Of a stretch of DNA of 64,000 nucleotides, positions 47,401 to 59,424 are shown piece by piece. The stretch spans positions 682,001 through 746,000 of the forward strand of contig RSEE01000019.1 of the NCBI GenBank assembly GCA_003971905.1, given 5' to 3'. Origin of the DNA: Moniliella sp. 'wahieum' (lineage: Eukaryota; Basidiomycota; Moniliellomycetes; Moniliellales; Moniliellaceae). The notes under the pieces are model-generated. The model saw only the letters and a program-made list of their open reading frames with translations. It was not told the origin of the DNA and searched no databases. How positions within the stretch are numbered: position 1 is the stretch's first letter; every line of letters begins with the position of its first letter. The position numbers were made by a program, and so were the translations under genes.

Positions 47401-48109
47401 ATCGTATGGAGCAAACGGGCGCGCCATCCCCGCCCTTTCGTCCGAGACCATCTTTACATACGCCGTCACCCGCACCGCGTCCGCCTGCCTCGCCTCGCGG
47501 TTGGCGCCCAGCATCAATCCTTGCAGGCTGGCATGACTACAGAATTGGGTGAAGCCCCAATCGGCCTCGCTGGGCGCGAACCGGTGCTGGCTCGTGTCGT
47601 GGATCAAGACGGTCGGATCAAGCGGGTTGGACAGGACCAAGGTGAAGTGCACATAGGCGGCGGCGTCTCGCTCCCTCTCTTGTCCCGGCAAGGCAGAAGG
47701 AGAGGGAGGAGGTAGATCCGAGCCGGTCGGGTGCGCCTCCTCCCTTGTTCCAGCAAGAGACGAGCCAAAATCAACACACTCGAGGTAGAGCGAGACAAGC
47801 CTGTGGCGCCGGGCCCAGTGGCCTGCGGGAAGACGACAAGGCGAAAGCGGTAGTCGGCACAACGAATTCGGGGCTGGCCAGGCGCGGTGGGAGCGTGGGC
47901 CAGTCACTCACATCCCAATGAAACCAAGCAAACCCTTTCTCCTCCTCACCCGGCGCGAGCCGGAGGTGGTCGTGAAACGCCTGGCCTGGCACGCCGACGT
48001 TAGTACCCAGCCGCACGCCAATGGGAAGGGGGACGCACTGTCGACTGCGGAGCGCGGGAGTGGGCGGCGCGAGAGCAGCAAACCGGTCGGGCTCGGCTGG
48101 GACATGCAT
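44456..48109 (-). CDS. UBP15: Ubiquitin carboxyl-terminal hydrolase with MATH domain (Ubp15/USP7 type)
   Basis: Deubiquitinase of the HAUSP family. ATG 48109 opens the N-terminus. The MATH/TRAF domain covers about 47400-47960 (FAWFHWDVSDWPTLPPRLAS, LVSLYLECVDFGSSLAG, FCSHASLQGLMLG). The USP core has the Cys box GIKNQGATCYMNSLLQSLY (Cys codon 47350-47352), DVQEFNRVL, the LQLKRFEYHVES block and the His box LSGGHYFALLKP (His codon 46621-46623). The C-terminal ubiquitin-like repeats include FLKHFDVAKQTMRVVDQAYV, GDIICFQEA, VLYPGETLGELRKRMQARL and LGLDHPDRS, and the protein closes GGIHIS. One 893-codon frame runs unbroken from 47907 to 45226; frame changes lie near 47860, 45490, 45120 and 44750. 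About 1,215 residues and no intron seen, unusual next to its intron-bearing neighbours. Confidence 0.93.
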
Positions 48110-49537
48110 CGCAGTCCCGGCGGTCTGCACAACAGAGGGAGCGGAGGAGACCGCGTGGAGAGCAGCGCGTGTGGACGCCAGCGGGGTTAGCGGGTAGCGG
48201 GTACCAATCACAGGCACAGCGGCGGATCAGCCTGGCAGGGCGGCTGTCTCCCGACGCACGTCTCGGATGGCCCTGGGGCAGCACGTGGGGCGGGAGGAGG
48301 ACGTGATGGTGGACGCGCGCGACGCGGTGGCGCCAATCCGGCAGCAAAAGCGAAGCGTCTGGCGCTGGCGGGATGTTGGCCCCACTCGCCTGCCCCGCCG
48401 CTCTCCGATCGGCCATTTGACATGCCACTTCGCCAGCCACACTGCGCCCCCGCGGCCCAATTCCGCTCGCCGGGCCCCGCGTTTCACGACTCGAGCCCTG
48501 AGTCAGTAGGTCTAAGTATCTGGAGTACTAAGGCCAAAGGACTGAGTACACTGAGTACGGGCTCTTGAGCTGAGCGTGCGTTGAGCGTCGAGCAACCGAA
48601 CCGCAAGACGGCAGGATCCAACCGGCAGTGCTTTTCCAAGCGGAGGAGAGAGCCACAGGGCAAGATGCCGTCCGAAGGTCACAGTCACACGTCACAGCAG
48701 TCCCCGGTAACTAGCAACTAGTGACTAGTAACTGGTACCATGCAACATGCCAAAACACGACACCTGCTTGCCTTCAGTCCAACCGAACGAGAGCACGTCG
48801 AAGGACACTGGACTCAGCTGGCGAAAGAGGCCCAATCTTCGGTCGGGGTATGGCAGGGTACGGCCGCTTTTCTGGCCCCGAACGATCGTGTTCATTTTTG
48901 CCACCGTGCCACTCACTTAATGCGCGCCCGCTACTCTCGTTCAACTGGCAGCCCATCAGTACGGGCTGAGGTAACTCTGCTATTTCGACGCCTGGGGCCA
49001 ACGAGGTTAATGCCGCTCTCGTCTGTAGCGTCTGGGGAGGGAGGGCACCCAGCCTGCCAGAGCGTGGATGGCAAGGAGTGATGTGAAGATGAAAGATGAA
49101 ATGCCGACGGAGCGCTTGGGGAATGCGACTGCGAGCAGGCGGCCCATCCGGAACACACGGACCCACTTGTGCCTGACGGAGGGCACCAGGGTAGCTGCTG
49201 AGAACACCCGCACCCACGCCTCAAAGTGCTCGGTCAGCGCATGTGCTCTGCCCATGTCGTAAACGTGGACGGCCAACTGAGCAGCCAAACTTGCCCAGGC
49301 GGGCAGTCTCTGGTCTGGGCGGCTCTCCAAGGTCAGCCGACGCGGTGGTTTGGAAACCAGCGGCCATGAACGTTTCACACAATTCACCTGCCGCTGGGGC
49401 CAGCTAGGCCAGCCCAGCTAGCCCATTCACCCCCAGATACACACCGTCTGCCCTGCCTGCGTCCACCACCACCACCACCACCACCACCACCCTCCGCTCG
49501 CTCCCCGCCATCTCCCCTCCACGTAACCATCCACACC
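48110..49537. other. Divergent intergenic region, Ubp15-like and phosphoglycerate mutase
   Basis: No gene supported. A motif cluster at 48494-48560 includes TGAGTCA (48498-48504, a bZIP/AP-1 type site), GAGTACT and two ACTGAGTAC copies. Another at 48706-48735 has GGTAACTAGCAACTAGTGAC and ACTAGTAACTGG. A CCA run precedes the mutase start. Confidence 0.45.
49463..49492. repeat. CCA trinucleotide run
   Basis: About ten CCA units, 46 bases before the ATG of the phosphoglycerate mutase gene, in its likely leader. Confidence 0.9.
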
Positions 49538-50579
49538 ATGACCGCGTGCGTCTCCCCGTCCGCCGCCCGCCGCCCCCCACTGACCCTCTCCGGCCCTGCC
49601 CCAGCACGCTCGTCCTGGCCCGCCACGGACAATCAGTGTACAACCAGAGCAATGTGGTACGTGTGCGCGCTCTCCCAGCGGCCTCTGCTGCCTCCTACTC
49701 ACCCCGACCCTCTCCCTCTCCCTCTCCCGCGCTCTGCTGCCCAGTTCACCGGCTTTGACGACCCCCCCCTCTCGGAGTATGGACGCAAGGAAGCCCATGT
49801 GATGATCCGCAAGCTCATGGCCCTCGGCTACACCCACTTTGAGTAAGTGCCGCTCCGCTACGTCTGTGCGCCCCTGCGTCTCCCTCTCCCGCTTCGGGTC
49901 CCGTCCTGTCCTGTCCTGTCCTGTCCTGTCCTTCCTGTCTTGTCACTTCCCGCGCCCCTCACTCGCTAACCTCGCTCCTTCGCCTGTCCCAGCGCGGTCT
50001 TTGTCTCAACCATGCAAAGGTGCCAAGAGACATTAGAGATTCAACTTGCCGAGCTGCACATCAAGGAAAGTGAGATTCCCATCGTGCGCAGCCCACGGCT
50101 CAACGAGCGCGATTACGGTGACATTACCGGCTGCAACAAAGCGGCGACGGCGAGAAAGTATGGAAAAGAGGTGGTACGTAGACTTCTTTCCTTGTTTCCG
50201 AGGAATTCCTGATGCCCCCCCATCAATGGCTGGGCTGGGCGGCGCTGGGCGGCGTAGGCGCTGACCGAGTGACTTGCACGGTGTTCAGGTCGATGCGTGG
50301 CGGCGGTCATGGAGCGAGGCACCACCAAACGGCGAATCGCTGCAGATGACGGCGGAGCGGGTGATGCCATTGTACAAGGAGCAGATCTTGCCTCGTTTGG
50401 AGCGGGGCGAATCGGTGCTGGTCACGTCGCATGGCAATACCCTCCGTTCCCTGTGCAAGGTGCTGGAGAACATGGACCTCGATACCATCCGCCACTTCCA
50501 GATCGGATCGGGCAGCGTGGTGGTGTACGACTTTGAGGATGGTCGGGTGGTCAACAGGCGTGTGCTTGATCACTACTAA
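49538..50579 (+). CDS. Cofactor-dependent phosphoglycerate mutase, short form
   Basis: Glycolytic interconversion of 3- and 2-phosphoglycerate, cytosolic. ATG 49538 leads to the phosphohistidine motif LARHGQSVYNQSN, then FTGFDDPPLSEYGRKEA, VFVSTMQRCQETLEI, the substrate-site block RLNERDYGDITGCNKA, WRRSWSEAPPNGESL and the second catalytic His in SVLVTSHGNTLRSL. Introns: 49657-49744 (GTACGT), 49843-49992 (GTAAGT, contains a CCTGT run), 50174-50288 (GTACGT). One missing base near 49600 puts the RHG motif back in frame with the ATG. About 229 residues. Compared with yeast Gpm1 it lacks the roughly 25-residue insert after the WRRS(F/W) block, like short bacterial enzymes. A related RHG-family phosphatase is possible, but RLNERxYG favours the mutase. 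Confidence 0.9.
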
Positions 50580-50786
50580 CCACCTGACCCCCTTTTCCAC
50601 TCCCCTTCCCCCCCCCCCCCTCAGCACCTTCCACTTTCCACCTTTCACCTTCCACCTTCCCCGCGGCCCGGGGTAGACACCACGATAAATACCAAACATA
50701 CAACAGCTGGCCCATGGGGCGCTTCATCCCGGCGCATTGCCTGCTTGACCACAACGCGAGCCGGACTGGTAGGACACACGCGTGAT

Positions 50787-53700
50787 TCACAGGCCCAAGT
50801 TGGGCGGAAGCTGAAGCAGCGCCATCAACTCAAACAGCAGTTGATTGTTGGCGCCCGCGGCCGTGGTCGCGCCCGGCTGGGCCTCCAGCCCAGGCGGGGG
50901 CAACGGCGTGCTTCCCCCACGCCGGGGAGGGAGAAAGGATGGGAGGCACCTGGCCCCGGAGCAGCGCCGGGCACACCGCCACTTGGGTACGGCTGTACTT
51001 GCTGCGAGAGCAAGTGAAACTGCGCCATCCCCGGAAGAGCTATTCCAGGCCCGGGCGGCGGCGCCATGCCAGGTACAGCTGCCGTGTCGGGCGCTGGGAA
51101 CGTCGGTGAGGGACGTAGGTACGAACCGAGAGGTGGTGCGTCCGACCGGGTGGAAGGCAGATAAGAAGAGGCAGAAAGCAGGCCCAGTTGCGCGCCAACC
51201 GGGTCCAAGTAAGGTGCCTGGCTGGAGCCGGTGGGACCAGTGCCAGGAACGGCAGCTGGGGCAGAGGAAGCGTCCCACCCCTTTTGGGAGGCCAAAGCAG
51301 GATTGGCAGGAACAGATGTACCGGCGTTCGAGGTGGTTCCCGCCGCTGCGGCCGCCGCAGCGAGTTGCATGCCCGGACGCCATTCGTTAAAGAAGACTTG
51401 CTCCAAGTCAAACAGCCCGGGCGCATAGGACTGGGCCGAGTTGGCCATATCCGGTCCTTGACCCGGAACGCCCTCGCCCGATTGCTCGTACCACCGTGCC
51501 ATCTGGGACCGCTGCTGGTCCTGCGCAGCATTCGCCGATAAGGCCGATGGTGGGAGTTGGGCTTCGGTCGCGTCGGCGCCCGTGGCGCTGCCAGAGTTGA
51601 GGTTGGGAAGAGTGGCGGAGCTGGTGACCGCCGGCTCGACGGGGAACGCCGGAGATGGCTGGGCCGCCCCCTCGGCCTCGCTTGCTGCGGTCGGCAAGGC
51701 CTTGGTCGTGCCCATCGAACTCCTCAGTGGCTCAGGTTGGCTGGTGGGGTCGAGCGCGGGGTCGGAATTGGTGTTGGTCATCATCACCTCTTCGTTTGGC
51801 ACGACAAAGGACTCTCCTCGTCCCAGTAGCCATCGGCCAAGTAACTGAATCCATCCAGCAGTTGCTTGTGCGACGAGGCGGCCGGCCACGTCTCAGAAGT
51901 TTGGCTAGCGCCTCGCGACACAGCACGTACCCCCCGTCGCGCATTGAGCGCAATCTGCTTGTCCCCCTTGAGACTAGAGTTGAAGATGAAGGTCAAGGCG
52001 GCGGTGAAGAAACAATAGGCCAAGTCGGTTGTCAGACGGTCGCCGCGCATGTACTGTGCCGTGGTCTCCAGCATATCGCAAATGACCTGGGCCGAGTGGG
52101 TGGCCTTGATAAACGACTCATTGTTCAACACGTCGGACAGCACTACGCCTTCGTCTTGCGGAATAAAGTTGCGGTGCAACAGCAGCTTGGCCGTCTGGTA
52201 CCACATCTCCACCACCGCGATGAACGCAGGAAGCGGCACAAACTTGGCGTTGCGATCCTGTTTGAGCCGCGCAAGCAGTTCGTCGGCACGGAACTGGGGA
52301 GGGAGCGCGTTATGCCAGCTCTCCAGTTCCTCGTCATACTTGATCACCAGATCGCGCACTTCCTTGCCCTTCTTCCTGAGCGCCGCCTTGCGCCCAAACG
52401 AATGGAACTGAGTCAAGATGCCTTCAATGATGGAGAAGAGCGTGATGGACAGATTGATGCAAGCGGCCACATGCAAGCGTCGATGGCCCACCGCCACCAC
52501 CCGACCAGCATCCTCGTCGGCCGGCTCAAAGTCGTCCAGATCCACCAACTCACCTCATCCTCCTCCAACTCCGAAAGGAAGGGGACATCAATATCGCACC
52601 GCTTCAACGGCACCGGACGACCCATCTCGGCCGCCAGCATCTGACCCAGAATGTAAATGTGCCAAATGAGGCGGACGCGCGTCTCGCGCTCGTTCACATC
52701 GTGCAACAGGTTCAACCGAGGAATGGGCCACCGATGCAGGCCCATGTCCAGCGCCATGGCGACCGACAAGCTATGGTACACCCACGCTTGCGAAAGGTCG
52801 CCCGTGCCATGCGCGTACATCGACAGCAGAAACAGCGCCTGCACCGTCGACAACGACGGACGCAGCCGCGACGCAAACAGGTACCGCTCCGCACGACGAT
52901 AAAACAACAGGCCGCGGTCCTCTTGACCTGCCCGTTCGCGCTGCTGGTCATGGCGGCGCGTGACGATGCACGAAGCGATGGCATACACGGCATAGAGCAG
53001 ACAGGGGTCCAGGTGCTCATGGATCACCGCCGGGTCAATGTGTCGGATGGCCGGCTGAACCCAACGCAGTTAGCTCGCAGCCCCTGGTCGGATGGGGAGG
53101 GAGGGGGGGGCGTTTGTACAAAACGGGCCACTCGGAATGAACGTGGCACCAGTATCGATTGAAGAGCCGTCTACACTCCTCTACCCCAACGGGGGGGTCG
53201 TTGGCCGGGTCGACAAAGTCGATCGGTGCTTCGATCGTCTGAATCTGCCCTGACGGAGCACGTGTGCTGCGCAACGTTTTCAGCTTCCCCTCGGTCGGTT
53301 CAGCCGAGGGCGAAGCAGCCTGGGCAGCCGGGTCAGAAGGTGTAGGTTGGTCAGGCGACGCACCAAGCTCGGCCGAGGGACTGGCCGGCCCAGCCGAGCT
53401 AGTGCGACGAAGGAACGGCAGCGAACCAGCGGGACCTGGTGGCGGGAGGACCAGCGTGACGCTCGGCTGAATTGAGATTGCGCGTGCGCAAAGGTTGGGA
53501 AGAGACGGGGAGCTGGGGTTGGATTTCTCTGATCCAGAGCGACGAGAAGCAGTAAGAGCGTAGCTGCTGGCAGGTGCCGGAGCCGCTCCTGCGCGGCGCG
53601 GGCAATGCGACGCGCGCAGCTTCTTTCGGCGCAAGGGGGGACGCGGAATGGGTGCCACGAGAACGACTGGAATCCTTCGATCCAGACCGGTCGGCACTGG

Positions 53701-54629
53701 GCGGACCAAGAGGGAAAGGAGGTGTGCCCGACGTGAGGGGGGCAAGGTGCGTCGGGACAGAAGCTGCAGGCCCGAGGAAGATCCACGATGCATCGTATCG
53801 CCCCGCTGGTTCACGCCCAGAATGTCACTTTCGTCGCCCTCCCCTCGTGGTTGGGACGAATCGAGCTCCGATGCAGGCACCCAGGATCCTCCTCCGCTCC
53901 CGTCCCACACCAGTTGGCTCGCATCCCCCCCGAAGCGAGGCGGGCGCGTTTGAAGGTGTCCTGCCCATTCGCAGGCGGCGCAGGGCGTTTGCTGGTAACA
54001 TACGACGGCCACTGCCAGTCGGAATTCTCCCGCGCCATCCGTTCCGATGTAGGGTCAGGCCAGGCATGGGGGGCATGAACGCCAGGGTGGCTGTGGCAGG
54101 CCCTGGAGCAGCGGTACCTGGCCTGTACTGCCCCCCGATCCAGACAGGGGCGAGAGGCCAGGGCCCGCACCGGACGTCAGGGGAGGCATGGGCAGAGCAG
54201 CAGGAAAGTCGGCGACAGAGGGTCCGAGGGCGAGAAGTAGCGAGACGCAAGCCTCGATCGGAAGCAAGACGCGCAATTTCCGTCTCGGTTTGCTCTTCGC
54301 CCAGTTTGCCCACCAGGTCGCGCATCGTCGTCTCAAGCGTGCGGAGAAGCTTGGCCTTGACGCTCTCGTGCCACGGAAGCCCTTGGGCGGGCCACGCCTG
54401 ATGGAGGTTTTGGAGTAGTGGCATTCCACGCCGATTGCCAGACACACCGCGCACGACGGGTGGCGGCCATCGCACCGACGCTTGCTGGCGGAACAGCGGG
54501 CACACGCGCGGCGCACCCGCTGCTTCGCCTTGGCGTCGGCGGAGGCGGGCATGCCGCTGGAGGGGAGGCGTCGGTGGCGCCAGGGGCAGACACATCCGAG
54601 TCGTCGGGAGATGCGGGAGGAGACGCCAT
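50787..54629 (-). CDS. Zn(II)2Cys6 fungal transcription factor
   Basis: Nuclear regulator. The binuclear zinc cluster reads CARCSASKRRCDGRHPSC, then CLAIGVEC (about 54435-54515), followed by a basic linker RRGPPKGLPW and a coiled-coil-like KLLRTLETTMRDLVGKLGEE. A Ser/Pro-rich middle (53250-54000) precedes the fungal transcription factor domain (about 52000-53180): LFNRYWCHVHSEWPVLYK, DPCLLYAVYAIASC, ALFLLSMYAHGTG and AMALDMGLHRW, then LIWHIYILGQMLAAEMGRP. The C-terminus is Gln/Pro/Ala-rich (LFDLEQVFFNEWRPGMQLAA), a likely activation region, ending at 50787 with QLLFELMALLQLP. ATG 54629 needs one missing base near 54560; ATG 54552 is a break-free alternative just before the zinc cluster. At least five frame changes. 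Target genes unknown. Confidence 0.88.
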
Positions 54630-55160
54630 CAGGGGCGGAGCCCGGGGTGGGGACGGGGGTGGCGAGAAGGTGTTAGGAGGCCGACGCCAGGGCGGCGGGG
54701 CGGGACGGGGCGGCACGTGTGGATATTGAATGTTTCATGGAAGCGCTCGTTATCGATTATCCCCGCGTGCGGCTGCTGATTAAGCTGATTAGGATTGCAG
54801 TGATCCTTCGCCCACCCGAAGCAGCGCCCCCATACTGTGTCGGGCCGGCGCACGCAGCACGCGAGAACACGCCACGGCGATATCGATGGCGATGCCAATC
54901 CACCCCTCTGGCAGGAGCCACGGGGCATTGAACCAAGCGAAGAGGGCCTATGCACAATCATACACACCGCACGCACAACAACAGAACCAAGATATATGCG
55001 AGGAGCAACAAAACCGGATGAACAAGATGTAAGCACAAGTGTAAGTAGGCAGTGGTGGGGCCAGCAAGTGAACCTCTGGGAGAGAGACGTCAAGACCCCG
55101 ACACCATCCTATCTATGTAGCGAGTGCAGCGCAAAGCATCCAGCAGTTTACCTGCCTTTC
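54630..55160. other. Intergenic region upstream of the transcription factor
   Basis: About 0.5 kb with no gene seen. It carries a TGATTAAGCTGATTAGGATT stretch at about 54776-54795 and moderately lower GC than the flanking coding sequence. Confidence 0.4.
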
Positions 55161-58140
55161 CTAATACTCCATCTCCACTGAGCGCGGCGGGGGCGAGAAA
55201 GAATACGGTCCCGGGCGATGTGACTTGCGGGTGGAGAAGGGGAAGCGACGTACCATCGCTGCCGGTTCGGCCGGCCGCCACACGGGCAGGAGTGACGTCG
55301 CCCCCCCGCGGCACCTCCGCCCTGCGACCAACCCACGCCAACTGGCGTCGCCGCTTCGTGTGGCGTCGGGCTCATCCGCCGCCCACCCGACCAGCCTTGC
55401 CCGCCGGTAGAAGCAAGGGAGGGCATGGACCAACCTGCTTCCTGCGGCGTTCCCCCACCGGCCCGGGCGTGATATCCGTGTCTGCTGTCCCCACGCCATC
55501 GGCATCCCCGTCCCCCAGTGGTGGCAAGCTGGTTCCCAGCCCCATCCCCATCTCTAGACCAAAGACGCGCGGGGTCGCGACCCATTGGCCTCCAGGCGTC
55601 ATGCCTACGCCAAGGGTTCCCTCTAGCCCCATGGGGGGCGCCAAGCGAGGGGAATGCGTGCGGGGTAGTGAACGCGCCGCCGGTCGTCCAGGCCCAGATC
55701 AAGTTCACGGCTGCCTGATGCAAGGGGGTGCCGAGGCGGGAAGGGGTGGAGAGCAGCGGCGGGACGTGGCGAGGGCGAAGTAGAGCCAGAGTGAACGTCG
55801 CGGCACGGAGACGGCGTACTGCGCATGCCCGCTGCCCTGGGCGGCGAGGGGTGGTGAGCCGCGACGGGTCCTGATGGTCCGACCACTGAAACGCCCCCGT
55901 CCGCTCAGACCAGGTTGCACACATGGAACTTTATCTCCCCGGCATTTCTCTTGGCGCGGCATGATCACCGCCGGATCCGATAGACCGGAACGCCGCTTGC
56001 GTCCCGACATTAGCACGCCCGCGGCGACGGCAACAGCTTCCCTGAATCCGTCTTGCGGCCAACGGTGAGCCCGGGTCGAGCGCACGCGTCCCATACCGAT
56101 GAGCCCGTGCGCGCATGGGCGCCGGGGCCAGGGGGCGTGCGCACCACCCCACTGCCCTCTTGGCAGACCAGACGGGCAGGATCAGTACTGGTGCTCATAT
56201 CGCACCTCAATGACGAGCCAGACGCTACAGAGTCCGAAACGACGGCAGCGCCAACGTCCGCGGATCGCCCCCAAAGGCCACAACGCCATCCTCATTAACA
56301 AACAGCTTGTCCACCATCGGGGTGGGCGGGGCCATGGCGGGCGGGGTCGTAGCCTGTACTGCCCCGGCAAATGGTGGTATATGCTGGAGAGCTGCTTCGC
56401 ACGCGGGTCGATCGGGGAAGGTCCGCATTCCTCAGTACCGACGCCGACGTACTGGGCCTCAGCCGCACACTCGACCGCCCGCGGTGAGGAGAACAGGCGC
56501 GGTGGTCGAATCAGTATCGACCGTTGCCCCCCGATAGCCCCAGCGTCGGCCTGGCCGGGTGTAGATGCGAGGGACGGAGACGTGGCGGGCCATGCGGACG
56601 GTGCAAGCATGGCACCCACTCGGTTAATAGGCCCTGAGTTGCACGATAGCCCACACAGGTTGGTGGTACACCCGCTTGCACCGTTCGCACCGTACCTGCG
56701 GCCCACCGTCGGCGCCCAAGTCACAAAAGCACGGCGCACCTCTGGGGAGCCCTGGTTTCGCACCGCGGTGCCGGAGGACCAACAGGCCCTGACCATGCGC
56801 GGCGAGTCGCGGAGGTGGACAGCATCCACCTCAATAAGTTCGTCCTTCCCGACCGACAGCCGTGCCGCCTCCCCCGCTTTGAATGGGTATGTGGTTTGTG
56901 TCGTTTGGTATTGCGGGGCTGGCAGGTGGAGGGGCGGAAGCCGAAGGGAAGAAAGGCGCCGAGTTGCGTTTGCGTTCAGCTGGTCCTTGCCCTGGCGCTG
57001 TCCTTGGCCTGGGAGTTGAGTTGGAGCGTGGGCATGCGCATAGGGTGGGTATAGCCTGCGCCACCCGAGGAAGTGGGCAGGAAGGAGGACAGCTGGGTAG
57101 TCAGCACAGTAGGTCCCATGGGCAACGTAGCCGGGCTTGTCCCTGCATGAAGAAGTGCCCCCACTTCGGGCTGGAGAGGCGCACCGTGCTTCGGCTCACC
57201 TGGGACAAGGGCCGGAAATGGTGGAAGTTTCAGCAAGTTAGAGCCATTGCTCGTGGAGGGGGGGAGATTCGCCTCAGCCTTGGTCAGCTGATTGGCCAGG
57301 GAGTTGGGAAGGCCGGAAACGGGAGCAGGAGCAAATGCAACGTTTGGGTCAACATGCGCGCCGCCAAGGCCGCTTCACTGTCTGATTGGGCACCCGTTCT
57401 CAAGGGGTATCAAAGTGGTGAGGGAATGGGGGGTCAGTACGTTGACGCGATTTCCACGCTCGTTGGGACAAGGCACGGCGGACCATTGGATGAACTGAGC
57501 GGGCTGAGGGTGGTGCGAAGGAACGAAAGATGGCTGCGGCACGGCTCAGTCGGGTACCGGCGGTGCGCATCCACAGTTTCCCACCCACGCCTGCCTCCTT
57601 CTCACCCAGGGAGAGGGATGGGCGAGACGCCCATTGCGACTCCTCCTTAAAAGAGCTGGCGCGGAGGATGACGCGGCGGGTAGCCCAACAGACTGCTCCG
57701 AGCCTCCCTCTTCGTCGCTCTCGCATGGTTGGTCAAGCCACCGGGAGCACACTCGTTTTGACGGCATCCTCCTTCCGCTGTGAAAGTAGCGTGGCGCGGA
57801 AGGGGCGGGAAAGCGATGCTGGTGGTGGGGAGGCAGGACGCACGAGGGGGGGCAATGGGAGAGGGGGCCGGGCCTGCTTGGAGTTGGAGGCACGGGAGTG
57901 ATGGCCATTGCTCCATGAGGCAAACGGCAGCAGAGGAGCTCGGGCACTGGGCCTGACCAACAGGGCGGGCAATGGGGGGCGGGGCAGGTTGAAGAGGAGA
58001 GACCCAAGATTGGGGACGCACAGGGCCGGCAGCCAGGCCGCGGCAGGGCGACGAGTCGGGGACGACGAACTCATCGAGCAGGCGGTGGAAGGTGCGGTCG
58101 GCGCTCGAGGGAGGTGGTGGAGCAGGATGGGGCTGGGCAT
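55161..58140 (-). other. Probable minus-strand gene or two genes, structure unresolved
   Basis: Several minus-strand stretches look coding, though none matches a family I know. Examples are DPNVAFAPAPVSGLPNSLAN with LLKLPPFPALVPG (57000-57360), FKAGEAARLSVGKDELIEVD then AVHLRDSPRMVRA (56760-56885), MVDKLFVNEDGVVAFGGD (56240-56310) and GVGMTPGGQWVATPRVFGLE (55550-55620). A well-formed intron lies at 55178-55253 (GTACGT donor, CAG acceptor); it splices an EVPRGGDVTPARVAAGRTGS exon to a short VEMEY end with stop at 55161-55163. A frame ending RTL-stop near 56238 and an ATG cluster near 56200 suggest there may be two genes, the upstream one starting near 58140. Composition is Pro/Ser/Ala/Gly-rich with short basic patches (GERRRKQVG), as in regulators. 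No catalytic motif is visible. Confidence 0.4.
55178..55253 (-). other. Predicted intron near the end of the unresolved minus-strand gene
   Basis: Seventy-six bases, GTACGTCG donor and GCTCAG acceptor, matching the donor type used by confirmed introns here. It is the best single argument that this strand is transcribed. Confidence 0.5.
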
Positions 58141-58291
58141 GGCCGGCGGCTAGGCTGGGTGGGTGGGGGTTGGGCAAGAGGTGTGAAGGCGGGTTAAATC
58201 AAGGATGGCAGCAGTAGGCGCAGGTAGAATGTTGTTTGGGCGAGTGTACTGGGGGCAACGCGCAGGCCCTCAACATTCAACATTCAATCCT

Positions 58292-58335
58292 CCATCACCG
58301 CCACCATCACCACCGCCATCACCATCTCCACCGCC
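58292..58335. repeat. CCATCACCACCG trinucleotide-based microsatellite
   Basis: Imperfect (CCR/TCA) units, C/A-rich on the plus strand, just upstream of the presumed start of the unresolved minus-strand gene. Confidence 0.8.
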
Positions 58336-59424
58336 CCCACCAGCCACCTGGCTTGGGCAGATCTGTCGATCACATGTCGCAGGTATATAACCGGTAACTT
58401 GGTCAAGTACGTTGGCGTTCACGTGTTTAAAAACGTTAACCGTAAGATGCCACGGGTCGTCGATCATTCGGGATTATACGTAGGCCTCAGTGCGTATAAT
58501 GACGAGTGACTACGACCAGTGACAGTGACGTCACCGGTCACCCGGTAACCGCCACCTGAGCCGGCGTCCAACTGCAACTCAACACACTTTGCCACCCGCC
58601 ACCTACGTCGGACGAAGCCTCTCGCACAACAACTCCCCACCCATCCATTATCCATCCATCCACCATCGCCCGGATTTGCGCCTTCAGCCAATTCAATTTC
58701 CCTGCGAATGTGATCACGCTCATGACCGGCTTTTCCTCTTGTTCGGCGTTTCAAAACCCGTTTTGAGTGATAAACGTTAAACGTTTAACTCTCAGCGTAC
58801 GTTCACAGCGGCGCGCGCGCACGACACACCGCCTCCGCATCTGCCTTCGATCTCGTCGATCGGGTGAGCCGCTCAGGCTGAGCCCAGCTTGCATATCAGA
58901 AGCGAGCATCGATCAGTACTCAGTATTACTCAGTCTCAACATGCCAACAGAGAAGAATGGACAAAACACCATCAACACTACATCGGATCAATATCAATAA
59001 AGCTCAGCCTGAGCACCCACCCAACATTGTGGTGCTGGGAAGCCTTCAGTGTAACTACGCTCGATCAAATTCTACCAATTATGCAATCTCAAGCTGCTCA
59101 AGTTTGAGGCCTTGAAACTTGAGGCCTGATGGACCTTCTGATGATTGATGAGCTCTCAAAGTGTTGTGGTGTAGCGACGTCCTGTTGATCCACACGGCTA
59201 TGGAAACCGCAAGGATGCTGAAGCGTATAGGAGGATAGCATACGTGATCGATTGTGGGCGGGAGATAGGCGTTTTGGCGGGAGGACGCGGGACGAGGGCT
59301 ACACAGGAGAAGGCTACTAAGTATGCCGATGTACGGATGTTGGGCTTTTTTCTATCGGTCTCCTCTCTCCACCTCCCTCATGTCTTCTCGGCTTACCTCT
59401 CTTACTACATTACAAATCCGGGCA

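Noticed and set aside
58367..58560. Possible tRNA or small RNA gene near ACCGGTAACTTGG and GTCACCCGGTAACC
   Set aside because: No A-box/B-box pair with correct spacing and no cloverleaf could be drawn.
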